DNA of 64,000 bases from DATBDN01 sp963715995. Its GTDB lineage: Bacteria; Actinomycetota; Thermoleophilia; Solirubrobacterales; Thermoleophilaceae. Every line of letters starts with the position of its first letter. The stretch's first letter is position 1. The stretch lies in NCBI GenBank assembly GCA_963715995.1, contig OY970283.1:2108001-2172000 (forward strand), in the 5' to 3' direction. The notes beneath the pieces were generated by a model. The model was not told where the DNA came from, made no database searches, and saw nothing but the letters and a program-made list of their open reading frames with translations. Shown here piece by piece: positions 55,430 to 62,848 of the stretch. Position numbers and translations under genes: made by a program.

Positions 55430-57852
55430 GCGCGCAGCCTCCCGCCGAGCTCGGCCAGGCGGTCCTCGATCAGCGCCCTGACCCCGGCAACCTCGTCGTC
55501 GGTCAGCGTCCGGTCGGGCGCCTGGAACTCCAGGCGGATCGCAAGCGACTTGTTGCCGGTGCCGATCTGGTCGCCGCGGTAGACGTCGAACAGCGAGATG
55601 CGGGCGAGCAGCTCGCCGCCACCCGCGGCGATGGCGTGTTCGACCTCGCCGGCCGGGACCTCCTCGGGCACGGCGACGGCGATGTCCTGGATGACCGGCG
55701 GGAAGGCCGACACCGGCGTGAACTGCGCCGGGCCGGCAGCAAGCTCGGCGATCAGGTCCAGGTCCAGCTCGAACGCCACCGCGTGGTCCAGGTCCCACTC
55801 GCGCGCGACCAGCGGGTGAAGCTCGCCGACCCAGCCGAGCTCGCGCTCGCCCGCCACGACCGTGGCCGTGCGTCCCGGGTGAAGGAACGGGCGCTCGGAC
55901 TGCTGCGCGGACCAGTCGATGCCGCTCGACGCGAGCAGCGCCTCGACCAGGCCCTTCGCGCGGAAGAAGTCCACCGGCGCGCCCGGGCTGCGCCAGCCGC
56001 GTCCGCCGCGCCCGGTCAGGAGCGCGCCGAGCTGGTGGCGCTCGGCGGCCGGGAACGCGCCGGCGGGCCGTTCCGGATCCACGCCGGCGTCCGGCAGCGG
56101 GCTGTAGACGTGCGCCGACTCGAACAGCGCGATGTCAGAGCGCCCGCGCGCGGCGTTGTGGCGCGCGGCGTCGAGCAGGCCCGGCAGCAGCAGTGGCCGC
56201 ATCACGCTCAGGTCCTCGCTCATGGCGTTCGCAAGCGCCAGCGCCGGCGTGTCGCTCAGGCGCAGCTTGGCCAGTGCCTCGGGCGAGGTGAAGCTCCAGG
56301 CGATGACCTCGGTCAACCCGTGGTCGCGCAACTCGTCCTCGAGCCGCCGTACGAGCGCCTGCTCCGGCGTGAGCCGGCCGACGGCCTGCGCGCGGGCCGG
56401 CATCGTCGTGGGCACCTTGTCGAGGCCGAACACGCGGGCGATCTCCTCGATCAGGTCGGCCTCGCGGTAGACGTCGCCCTCGCGCCAGAACGGCACGGCC
56501 ACGCTCCACTCCCCCGCGCCCGCGTCGCTGACCTCGAAGCCGAGCCGCTCCAGGATCCCGCGCGCCTCGTCCTCGGGCACCTCCACGCCGACCAGCTTCG
56601 TCACCCGCGCCAGCCTCAGCGTGACCGTGGTCTGCTCGAGCGGGGCCGGGTAGGCGTCGATCGTGCCGGGCACCAGGCGCGCGCCGCACAGGTCTACCAT
56701 CAGGCGAGCCGCCAGGCGCTGCGCCGCCATGCCCAGCTCGGGATGGAGCTGCTTCTCGAAGCGCGCGCTTGCCTCGGTGCGCAGCTGGAGCTTGTTCGAG
56801 GTCTGGAGGATGTTCGGGCCGACCCAGGTCGCGGCCTCCATCAGCACGCGCGTGGTCTTCTCGGAGACCTCCGAGTACTCGCCGCCCATCACGCCGCCGA
56901 TGCCCCCGGCGGGTCCCTCTGCATCGCACACGAGCGCCATCGACGGGTCGAGCTCACGCTCAACGCTGTCGAGCGTGGTGATGCGCTCGCCATCGGCCGC
57001 CCTGCGAACGACGATCCTGCTGCCGCGCACCTCGTCGAGGTCGTAGGAGTGGAGCGGCTGGCCGGTGAGCAGCATCACGTAGTTGGTGATGTCAACCACG
57101 TTGCTGATCGGTCGCTGGCCGGCGGCGGTCAGGCGCTGCTTGAGCCACAACGGAGACGGCCCGATCGTCACGTCCTCGAACACGCGCGCGGTGAAGCGCA
57201 GGCAGATCTCGGGGTCGATCTCGACGGAGCAGTAGTCCTCGGCCGTGTCCTGCCCCGACGGCGTCGCATCCGCCGCGGTCGGGTCCTCGGCCAGCTCGTT
57301 ACCGGTGATCGCGTGGACCTCGCGCGCGACGCCGAACACGCCAAGGCAGTCGGGGCGGTTGGGCGTGATCTCGAGCTCCAGCACCTCGTCGGCGATCGGC
57401 AGGTGGGCCGCCAGCGGCTGGCCGGGAGCCGCGTCGCCGTCCAGCACCATGATCTCGGCGTGGGCGTCGGAGATGCCGACCTCGTCCTCGGCCAGGATCA
57501 TCCCGCTGGAGCGAACGCCGCGCAGCTTCGCCTCGCCCAGCTGCGTGCCGTCGGGCATGATCGCGCCCGGCTTGGCGACGGCCACGATCTGGCCGGCCGC
57601 CACGTTCGGCGCGCCGCAGACGATCGTCGAGGTCGCGCCGCCGACGTCCACCTCGCAGACGGTCAGGCGGTCGGCGTCAGGGTGCTTCTCGGCCGAGAGC
57701 ACGCGCCCGACGACGAATTCCGCTGCGTCGCCAACCCCGACGCGGTGGAGCGCCTCAACCTTCGTGCCGGTCATCGTCAGGCGGTCGGCCAGCTCGGCGG
57801 CGGAGAGCCCCGAGCGGCAGTACGACTCGAGCCAGTTGTACGGCGCCCTCAC
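55426..57852 (-). CDS. pheT: phenylalanyl-tRNA synthetase beta subunit
   Basis: An 808-residue subunit. The domains run in order: an N-terminal segment and tRNA-binding EMAP-like domain (VVGRVLSAEKHPDADRLTVC, IVCGAPNVAAGQIV), B3/B4 editing (NVVDITNYVMLLTGQPLHSY), B5 (TKLVGVEVPEDEARGILERL), a catalytic-like fold, and a C-terminal FDX-ACB domain (FPPVIQDIAVAVPEEVPAGE). The length is normal. The GTG start overlaps the pheS stop (GTGA). Confidence 0.95.
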   Translation of the reverse strand: MRAPYNWLESYCRSGLSAAELADRLTMTGTKVEALHRVGVGDAAEFVVGRVLSAEKHPDADRLTVCEVDVGGATSTIVCGAPNVAAGQIVAVAKPGAIMPDGTQLGEAKLRGVRSSGMILAEDEVGISDAHAEIMVLDGDAAPGQPLAAHLPIADEVLELEITPNRPDCLGVFGVAREVHAITGNELAEDPTAADATPSGQDTAEDYCSVEIDPEICLRFTARVFEDVTIGPSPLWLKQRLTAAGQRPISNVVDITNYVMLLTGQPLHSYDLDEVRGSRIVVRRAADGERITTLDSVERELDPSMALVCDAEGPAGGIGGVMGGEYSEVSEKTTRVLMEAATWVGPNILQTSNKLQLRTEASARFEKQLHPELGMAAQRLAARLMVDLCGARLVPGTIDAYPAPLEQTTVTLRLARVTKLVGVEVPEDEARGILERLGFEVSDAGAGEWSVAVPFWREGDVYREADLIEEIARVFGLDKVPTTMPARAQAVGRLTPEQALVRRLEDELRDHGLTEVIAWSFTSPEALAKLRLSDTPALALANAMSEDLSVMRPLLLPGLLDAARHNAARGRSDIALFESAHVYSPLPDAGVDPERPAGAFPAAERHQLGALLTGRGGRGWRSPGAPVDFFRAKGLVEALLASSGIDWSAQQSERPFLHPGRTATVVAGERELGWVGELHPLVAREWDLDHAVAFELDLDLIAELAAGPAQFTPVSAFPPVIQDIAVAVPEEVPAGEVEHAIAAGGGELLARISLFDVYRGDQIGTGNKSLAIRLEFQAPDRTLTDDEVAGVRALIEDRLAELGGRLRA

Positions 57853-58898
57853 CGGAACTGCTCCGCGAAGCGCAGGTCGTTGTCGAAGAACATGCGCAGG
57901 TCGGTGACGCCGTGCTTGAGCATGGCGATGCGCTCGATGCCCATCCCCCACGCCCAGCCCTGCCAGCGCTCCGGGTCGTAGCCGTTGTCGGCCACGAAGC
58001 CGAGCACGTTCGGGTCGACCATGCCTGCCCCGAGGATCTTGAGCCAGCCCTCGCCCTTGCAGAGCGGGTCGCGCGAGCCGTCGCCGAGCATGCCGGTGCC
58101 GCCGCACTGGAAGCACGAGACGTCGCACTCGATCGACGGCTCGGTGAACGGGAAGAAGTGCGGCCGCAGCCGGACCTCGCGGTCGGGCCCGAACATCGTG
58201 CGCGCGAATTCCAGCAGCACGCCCTGGAGGTCACCAAGGGTCAGGTCCTCGTCGATCGCGAGGCCCTCGCACTGGTGGAACATCGGCGTGTGGGTGGCGT
58301 CGTTGTCGCGCCGGTAGGTCTTGCCGGTGAAGACGTAGTAGAGCGGCGGCTCGTGCGCCTCCATCATGCGCACCTGCATCGGCGAGGTGTGCGTGCGCAG
58401 CAGGACATCGGGTGAGAAGTAGAAGGTGTCCTGGAGCATCCGCGCCGGGTGCGCAGGCGGGTGGTTGAGCGCCGTGAAGTTGTAGTAGTCCCACTCCACC
58501 TCGGGACCGTGCTCCACGAGGAAGCCGAGCCCGGTGAAGAAGTCCTCGATCGCGCGCCGCGTCTGCGTGATCAGGTGAAGCGCGCCGACCGGCACGGGCG
58601 GGTCCCCCGGCAGCGTCACGTCGATGCGATCGTCGGCCAGGCGCCGCTCCAGCTCGGCGTCCGCAAGCTCGCGCGTGCGCTCCTCCAGCAGCGACTCGAG
58701 TGCCACCCGTGCCTGGTTGGCCTGCTTGCCGACCGGGCCGCGCTGGTCCGGGGGCAGCTCACCGATCGAGCGCAATGCCTGGGTCAGCTCGGACTTGCGC
58801 CCGAGGTAGCGCACGCGCAGCTCCTCCAGCTCGGCCGAGCTGCCGGCGGCCGCGATGGCGGCTTCCGCGTCGGAGCGCAGGGAGTCCAGGTCAGCCAT
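57849..58898 (-). CDS. pheS: phenylalanyl-tRNA synthetase alpha subunit
   Basis: A 349-residue class II synthetase subunit. The N-terminal coiled coil (SDAEAAIAAAGSSAELEELR) is followed by class II motifs: HPPAHPARMLQDTFYF, LRTHTSPMQVRMM, the motif 2 region with GKTYRRDNDATHTPMFHQCE, and the motif 3 region AWGMGIERIAMLKHGV. It overlaps the end of the methyltransferase gene by 8 nt. Confidence 0.96.
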   Translation of the reverse strand: MADLDSLRSDAEAAIAAAGSSAELEELRVRYLGRKSELTQALRSIGELPPDQRGPVGKQANQARVALESLLEERTRELADAELERRLADDRIDVTLPGDPPVPVGALHLITQTRRAIEDFFTGLGFLVEHGPEVEWDYYNFTALNHPPAHPARMLQDTFYFSPDVLLRTHTSPMQVRMMEAHEPPLYYVFTGKTYRRDNDATHTPMFHQCEGLAIDEDLTLGDLQGVLLEFARTMFGPDREVRLRPHFFPFTEPSIECDVSCFQCGGTGMLGDGSRDPLCKGEGWLKILGAGMVDPNVLGFVADNGYDPERWQGWAWGMGIERIAMLKHGVTDLRMFFDNDLRFAEQFR

Positions 58899-59595
58899 GG
58901 CGGGCCATCCTAAAACGGTCGTAGAGCGCGACGGTGGCGGCCATCGCCACGTTCAGCGAGTCCAGCCCGGGCTGCATCGGGATGCCCGCCGTGACCTCGG
59001 CTTCGCCGGGCAGCTCACCACGCTCGGAGCCGAAGCAGAGCACGACCGGCCCGTCGGCGCTCCAGTCCGGATCGGCGCCCGACGTGAACGCCACGCGCGT
59101 GCCGGCCAGCCGATCGAAGAGGCCGTGCGCCGGCGGGCGGGCGAAGATCGAGCCCATGCTGGCCCGGACGGCCTTCGGCGAGTACGGGTCGGCACAGCCC
59201 GGCCCGAGGATCACAGGGCCGTCGGCGAACGCATGAGCGGAGCGGATGATGGTGCCGACGTTGCCGGGATCGCCAACACGATGGAGATAGACACAGACGT
59301 CCCCGCCCGGCTCGGACCAGCGCTGGCGATAGACGCCGACGACGCGCGAGCCCGACCCAAGCGCCGAGGCCTCCCGAAGCAGCCGCTCGTCAACCGCAAG
59401 GGTGCTCGGAGCACCTTCACTTGTCGTGTCGGCAGCGACCGCCTCCAGCACGTACTCCGGCTCCCAGCCTGCCTCGGCGGCGGCCTCGATCAGGTCTTCG
59501 CCCTCGGCCAGGAACAGCCCCGTGCGTGCGCGCTCCCGCTTCGTCTGAAGCTTGCGGATCTGCTTGAGCTTTGGGTTGTCGGTTGAAGTGATCAT
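58891..59595 (-). CDS. TrmH/SpoU-family RNA 2'-O-methyltransferase
   Basis: A 234-residue SPOUT methyltransferase, probably for rRNA or tRNA. The N-terminal substrate-binding part starts MITSTDNPKLKQIRKL. The SPOUT motifs are RVGDPGNVGTIIRSAHAF, LCFGSERGELP and IPMQPGLDSLNVAMAATVAL. ATG 59595 lies just after a hairpin terminator that follows rplT, so its expression with pheS-pheT may depend on read-through. Confidence 0.92.
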   Translation of the reverse strand: MITSTDNPKLKQIRKLQTKRERARTGLFLAEGEDLIEAAAEAGWEPEYVLEAVAADTTSEGAPSTLAVDERLLREASALGSGSRVVGVYRQRWSEPGGDVCVYLHRVGDPGNVGTIIRSAHAFADGPVILGPGCADPYSPKAVRASMGSIFARPPAHGLFDRLAGTRVAFTSGADPDWSADGPVVLCFGSERGELPGEAEVTAGIPMQPGLDSLNVAMAATVALYDRFRMARHG

Positions 59596-59601
59596 GGAAC
59601 G

Positions 59602-59626
59602 AAAAAGGGCGCCTCTTGGGGCGCCC
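59602..59626 (-). terminator. intrinsic terminator between rplT and the spoU-pheS-pheT genes
   Basis: On the minus strand the stem ggcgccc/gggcgcc (7 bp, 6-nt loop, 59607-59626) is followed by five T (59606-59602). It lies 29 nt after the rplT stop and 7 nt before the methyltransferase ATG. Confidence 0.85.
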
Positions 59627-59654
59627 GGGAGATCCTGCTGGTGCTGCGGTTCGC

Positions 59655-60011
59655 CTAAGCGGCCGCGGCCTCCCGGGCTGTCTCGGCGAATCGGCGGAAG
59701 GACTCGGGGTCGCGCACGGCGATGTCGGCCAGGACCTTGCGATCGAGCTCGACGCCGGCCAGCTTGAGCCCGTGCATGAACTGCGAGTAGCTCATCCCGT
59801 TGATCTTGGCGGCCGCGTTGATGCGGGTGATCCACAGGCGGCGGAAGTCGCGCTTCTTGTTGCGGCGGTCACGGTAGGCGTAGGTCTCCGCCTTGATGAG
59901 GGCTTCCTTCGCCCGCTTGTAATTGTGGTTCGCCTCGCCGCGGAACCCCTTCGTCCGCTCCAGGACCTCGCGCCGCTTCTTGCGGGCGTTGACTGACCGC
60001 TTGACCCTCAT
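59655..60011 (-). CDS. rplT: 50S ribosomal protein L20
   Basis: A 118-residue ribosomal protein with the signature RTKGFRGEANHNYKRAKEAL, LWITRINAAAKINGMSYSQF and the basic N-terminus MRVKRSVNARKKRREVLE. The ATG overlaps the rpmI stop (ATGA), so L35 and L20 are coupled. A terminator follows the stop. Confidence 0.98.
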   Translation of the reverse strand: MRVKRSVNARKKRREVLERTKGFRGEANHNYKRAKEALIKAETYAYRDRRNKKRDFRRLWITRINAAAKINGMSYSQFMHGLKLAGVELDRKVLADIAVRDPESFRRFAETAREAAAA

Positions 60012-60214
60012 TTCTTACCCAGCAGAGCCTTCACGCGCGGGAGATCCTGGCTGGCGACGGCCACCGGGTTGTCCATCTGCCGCTTCCGCTTCGGGCTCTT
60101 CTTCTGGAGGATGTGGGTCTTTCCGGCATGCCGAGCCAGGGCCTTCTTGCCCTTCCCACCCTTGGTGAGCTTGAAGCGCTTCTTCGCGCCCGAATGGGTT
60201 TTCATCTTCGGCAT
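60008..60214 (-). CDS. rpmI: 50S ribosomal protein L35
   Basis: A 68-residue basic ribosomal protein beginning MPKMKTHSGAKKRFKLTKGG and ending VASQDLPRVKALLGKK, as in standard L35. It starts 23 bp after a secreted-protein gene that replaces the usual close spacing to infC. Confidence 0.98.
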   Translation of the reverse strand: MPKMKTHSGAKKRFKLTKGGKGKKALARHAGKTHILQKKSPKRKRQMDNPVAVASQDLPRVKALLGKK

Positions 60215-60237
60215 GCGGGCGGGAAGTGTAGCTTCCG

Positions 60238-62019
60238 TCAGCGCTTGACCGTGAACGTGGCCTTCTTGACGGTTTGGTTCCCGGCGGCGTCGGTGGCCGT
60301 CACGATCACCTCGACGGTGAACTTCCGTGGGCGCCCCACGAGCGTCTTGCTCGGCTTCAGCGTGGCCGAGCGCTTCCCGGCCGCCAGCTTGAGCGACTTC
60401 GTCCCCAGCACCACGTTGTAGGCCTTCGCGAGCGTGGCCTTCCGGCCCGAAGCGCGCAGCTCGAAGGTGAGCTTCACCGCCTCGTTCGGCGAGGCGACGA
60501 TCTTGACTCCCTTCAGGAACGCCTTCAGCTTGATCGACTTCTTGAGCTTGCCGAGCGTCAGGCCTGGCGCCGTCCTGTCCTGCGGCTGCGTGGCCGGGAC
60601 CACCACCGCTGCCGTCGTGAAGGTCTGATCGGCGCCTGTGGCCGTGCCGTCGGGGTTGGCCGCGACCAGCCGGTAGTGGTAGGTCGTGCCCGGGCTCAGC
60701 CCCGCGAGCGTGGCCGAGGCGACGACGTCGCCCACGCCCGCCCCGGCTGCCGCCGACGGCGTCGAGGAGCCGTAGGCGTCGGTCGTGCCGAAGTCGAAGT
60801 GGTAGGTCGTGCGGGACCCGGCCGCGTTGACCGCGCCCGCGAGCTGTGCCGCATCGGTCGTGACAGCCGAGGACGGGCCCGTCGTGGCGGCCGGCGGAGC
60901 CACTTCGTACGCCCCGATGTCGCACGCGCCGCCGCCCGGCCGCGGCACGCCGCGCTGGTCGGCCGCTGGGCAGCCGCTGTTCGATCCTGCGTCGATGGCC
61001 GGGCTGCCGGCGCGCAGCGCCATCGTGTCCGTGGGGCCGCCGTTCGGAGCGAGGGGCGCCAGCATCGGGTCGGTATTGCGATCGCCTGGGCCGGACAGGC
61101 CGCAGGTCGAACCGTTCTCCATGTTGTTGCCCTGCGAGGTGACCGAGCCCGAGCAGTTGTCGGCTTCGCCCGGGCCCGGCGTCGAAGCGTTGTACGACAC
61201 GTTGTCGGTCACGATCGAGTTCTTGAGGATCGACGCGCCGTCGATCCCGCCACCCGCCCCCAGGCCGTTGTAGGCAGCGTTGCCGGCAACCGTGCTGTTG
61301 ATGAGGGTGATCGGGCCAGAGCCGTCGAACGCGCCGCCATCGCCATTGTCTCCGTAGTAGCCGGCCGTGTTCCCATAAACGGTCGTGTTCGTCAGGATCG
61401 GCTTGCCCGAGTCGACAGCGCCGCCGTTGTAGCCGGTGTTGTAGGCGAGCAGCGAGTCCGTGATCGCGAGCGTGCTCGCACCGGTGTTCTCGATCCCGCC
61501 GCCATCTCCGAGCGACCCCGACGAGAAGCTCGCCTCGTTCGCGATCAGAGCGACGCCCGTGAGCGTCAGCGCGCCCCCATTCTCGATACCGCCACCATCA
61601 CCCGCGTGACCGCGCGTGATCGTTACCCCGCTGATCGCAACAGTGGTGCCGGCCTTGACGTCGAAGATCCGATCAATGCGCTGCGCATCGATGACGGTGT
61701 TGCGTGCGCCCGCGCCGGCGATCGTCGTGTTGCCCGTGATGTCCAGGTCGCCCGCGACCGCGGTCTCGTCGTCGCCGCCGCGCGTGAGGGCGAACTGCCC
61801 GGCCGGAAGCGTCACCGCGTCGCTTCCGGCGAGCGCGTTGGCCTCCTGGATCGCCGCTCTGAGCGTGCACGCGCCCGCCGCAGTCGCACACACGCCGTTG
61901 CCCGGAGTGGCATCGACCGCATCGGTGGTCGAGTTGACCGTGAACTGAGCGGCCAGCGCGGGGGTCGTGATGGTCAGGACGAATGCGGCTGCGACCGCCG
62001 CGGTGACCGAGCGAGGCAT
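60238..62019 (-). CDS. secreted CSLREA / choice-of-anchor Q beta-helix protein
   Basis: A 593-residue predicted exported protein located inside the infC-rpmI-rplT operon. The signal peptide (VTAAVAAAFVLTITTPALAA) is followed by a CSLREA motif (CTLRAAIQEANALAGSD) and beta-helix repeats with GGGIENGGALTLTGVALI and GGGIENTGASTLAITDSLL. A choice-of-anchor Q-like segment follows (NGGPTDTMALRAGSPAIDAG, GACDIGAYE), then a fibronectin-like region (TTYHYRLVAANPDGTATG) and a lysine-rich C-terminal beta domain. It is likely surface or extracellular; function unknown. Confidence 0.8.
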   Translation of the reverse strand: MPRSVTAAVAAAFVLTITTPALAAQFTVNSTTDAVDATPGNGVCATAAGACTLRAAIQEANALAGSDAVTLPAGQFALTRGGDDETAVAGDLDITGNTTIAGAGARNTVIDAQRIDRIFDVKAGTTVAISGVTITRGHAGDGGGIENGGALTLTGVALIANEASFSSGSLGDGGGIENTGASTLAITDSLLAYNTGYNGGAVDSGKPILTNTTVYGNTAGYYGDNGDGGAFDGSGPITLINSTVAGNAAYNGLGAGGGIDGASILKNSIVTDNVSYNASTPGPGEADNCSGSVTSQGNNMENGSTCGLSGPGDRNTDPMLAPLAPNGGPTDTMALRAGSPAIDAGSNSGCPAADQRGVPRPGGGACDIGAYEVAPPAATTGPSSAVTTDAAQLAGAVNAAGSRTTYHFDFGTTDAYGSSTPSAAAGAGVGDVVASATLAGLSPGTTYHYRLVAANPDGTATGADQTFTTAAVVVPATQPQDRTAPGLTLGKLKKSIKLKAFLKGVKIVASPNEAVKLTFELRASGRKATLAKAYNVVLGTKSLKLAAGKRSATLKPSKTLVGRPRKFTVEVIVTATDAAGNQTVKKATFTVKR

Positions 62020-62065
62020 GGCGCGAGTCTAAGCCGCGTGGTAGCCCTTGCGCGGCAGGAACCGG

Positions 62066-62794
62066 CTACTGCGTGACGGTCTCGGGCTGCTCTGCCGCTG
62101 CGGGCTCTGCCGCCGCCGGCTCGGCTGCGGGCTGCCCGTTCGGGGCCGGCTCGGCGGGAGTCGCCTCGGCGGCTGCGGGCGCTGCCTCGACAGCCTCGGG
62201 CGCTGCGGTCTCGCCCTCAGCGACCCCATCCTCGGCCGGCGCTTCCTTCTTCTTCACCGGGCCGAGCATCATCGTCATGTTGCGGCCGTCCTGGTTCGGG
62301 CGCTGCTCGACAACGCCGAGGTCCTGCACGTCCTCGGCCAGCCGCATCAGCAGCGCCTCGCCGCGCTCCGGATGCGACATCTCGCGGCCGCGGAACATGA
62401 TCGTGATCTTGACCTTGTTGTCGGCGTCGAGGAAGCGGCGCACGTGGCCCTTCTTCGTCTCGTAGTCGTTGTTCGCGATCTTCGGCCGCAGCTTGATCTC
62501 GCGCACGTGCACCTGCTTCTGGTGCTTGCGCGCCTGCTTCTGCTTCTGCTCCTGCTCGTACTTGTACTTCGAGTAGTCGAGCACGCGGCAGACGGGCGGG
62601 CGCGCGTCGGCCGCCACCTCCACGAGGTCCAGGTCGCGCTGACGCGCGTAGTCGAGCGCTTCGTCGCGCGACACGACGCCGATCTGGTTGCCGTCATCTC
62701 CGATCAGGCGCACCTGCGGCACCCGGATCATCTCGTTGATTCGCGTCTCGTCCCGGTCGGGAGGGCGCCGATCGAACTTACGTGGGATCGGCAC
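62066..62794 (-). CDS. infC: translation initiation factor IF-3 with a long C-terminal tail
   Basis: A 242-residue IF-3. The N domain has RINEMIRVPQVRLIGDDGNQ and the linker DYSKYKYEQEQKQKQARKHQ. The C domain has VREIKLRPKIANNDYETKKG, KITIMFRGREMSHPERGEAL and MTMMLGPVKKKE. The last ~60 residues are an Ala/Pro/Glu-rich tail (EAVEAAPAAAEATPAEPAPN) not found in typical IF-3. The start is GTG, not the AUU or AUC that many bacteria use for autoregulation. Confidence 0.95.
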   Translation of the reverse strand: MPIPRKFDRRPPDRDETRINEMIRVPQVRLIGDDGNQIGVVSRDEALDYARQRDLDLVEVAADARPPVCRVLDYSKYKYEQEQKQKQARKHQKQVHVREIKLRPKIANNDYETKKGHVRRFLDADNKVKITIMFRGREMSHPERGEALLMRLAEDVQDLGVVEQRPNQDGRNMTMMLGPVKKKEAPAEDGVAEGETAAPEAVEAAPAAAEATPAEPAPNGQPAAEPAAAEPAAAEQPETVTQ

Positions 62795-62848
62795 TAGGCG
62801 AGGACTCGGCTAGGGCTCAAAAGGCAGCCGGCGCGATGTTGGAATACG

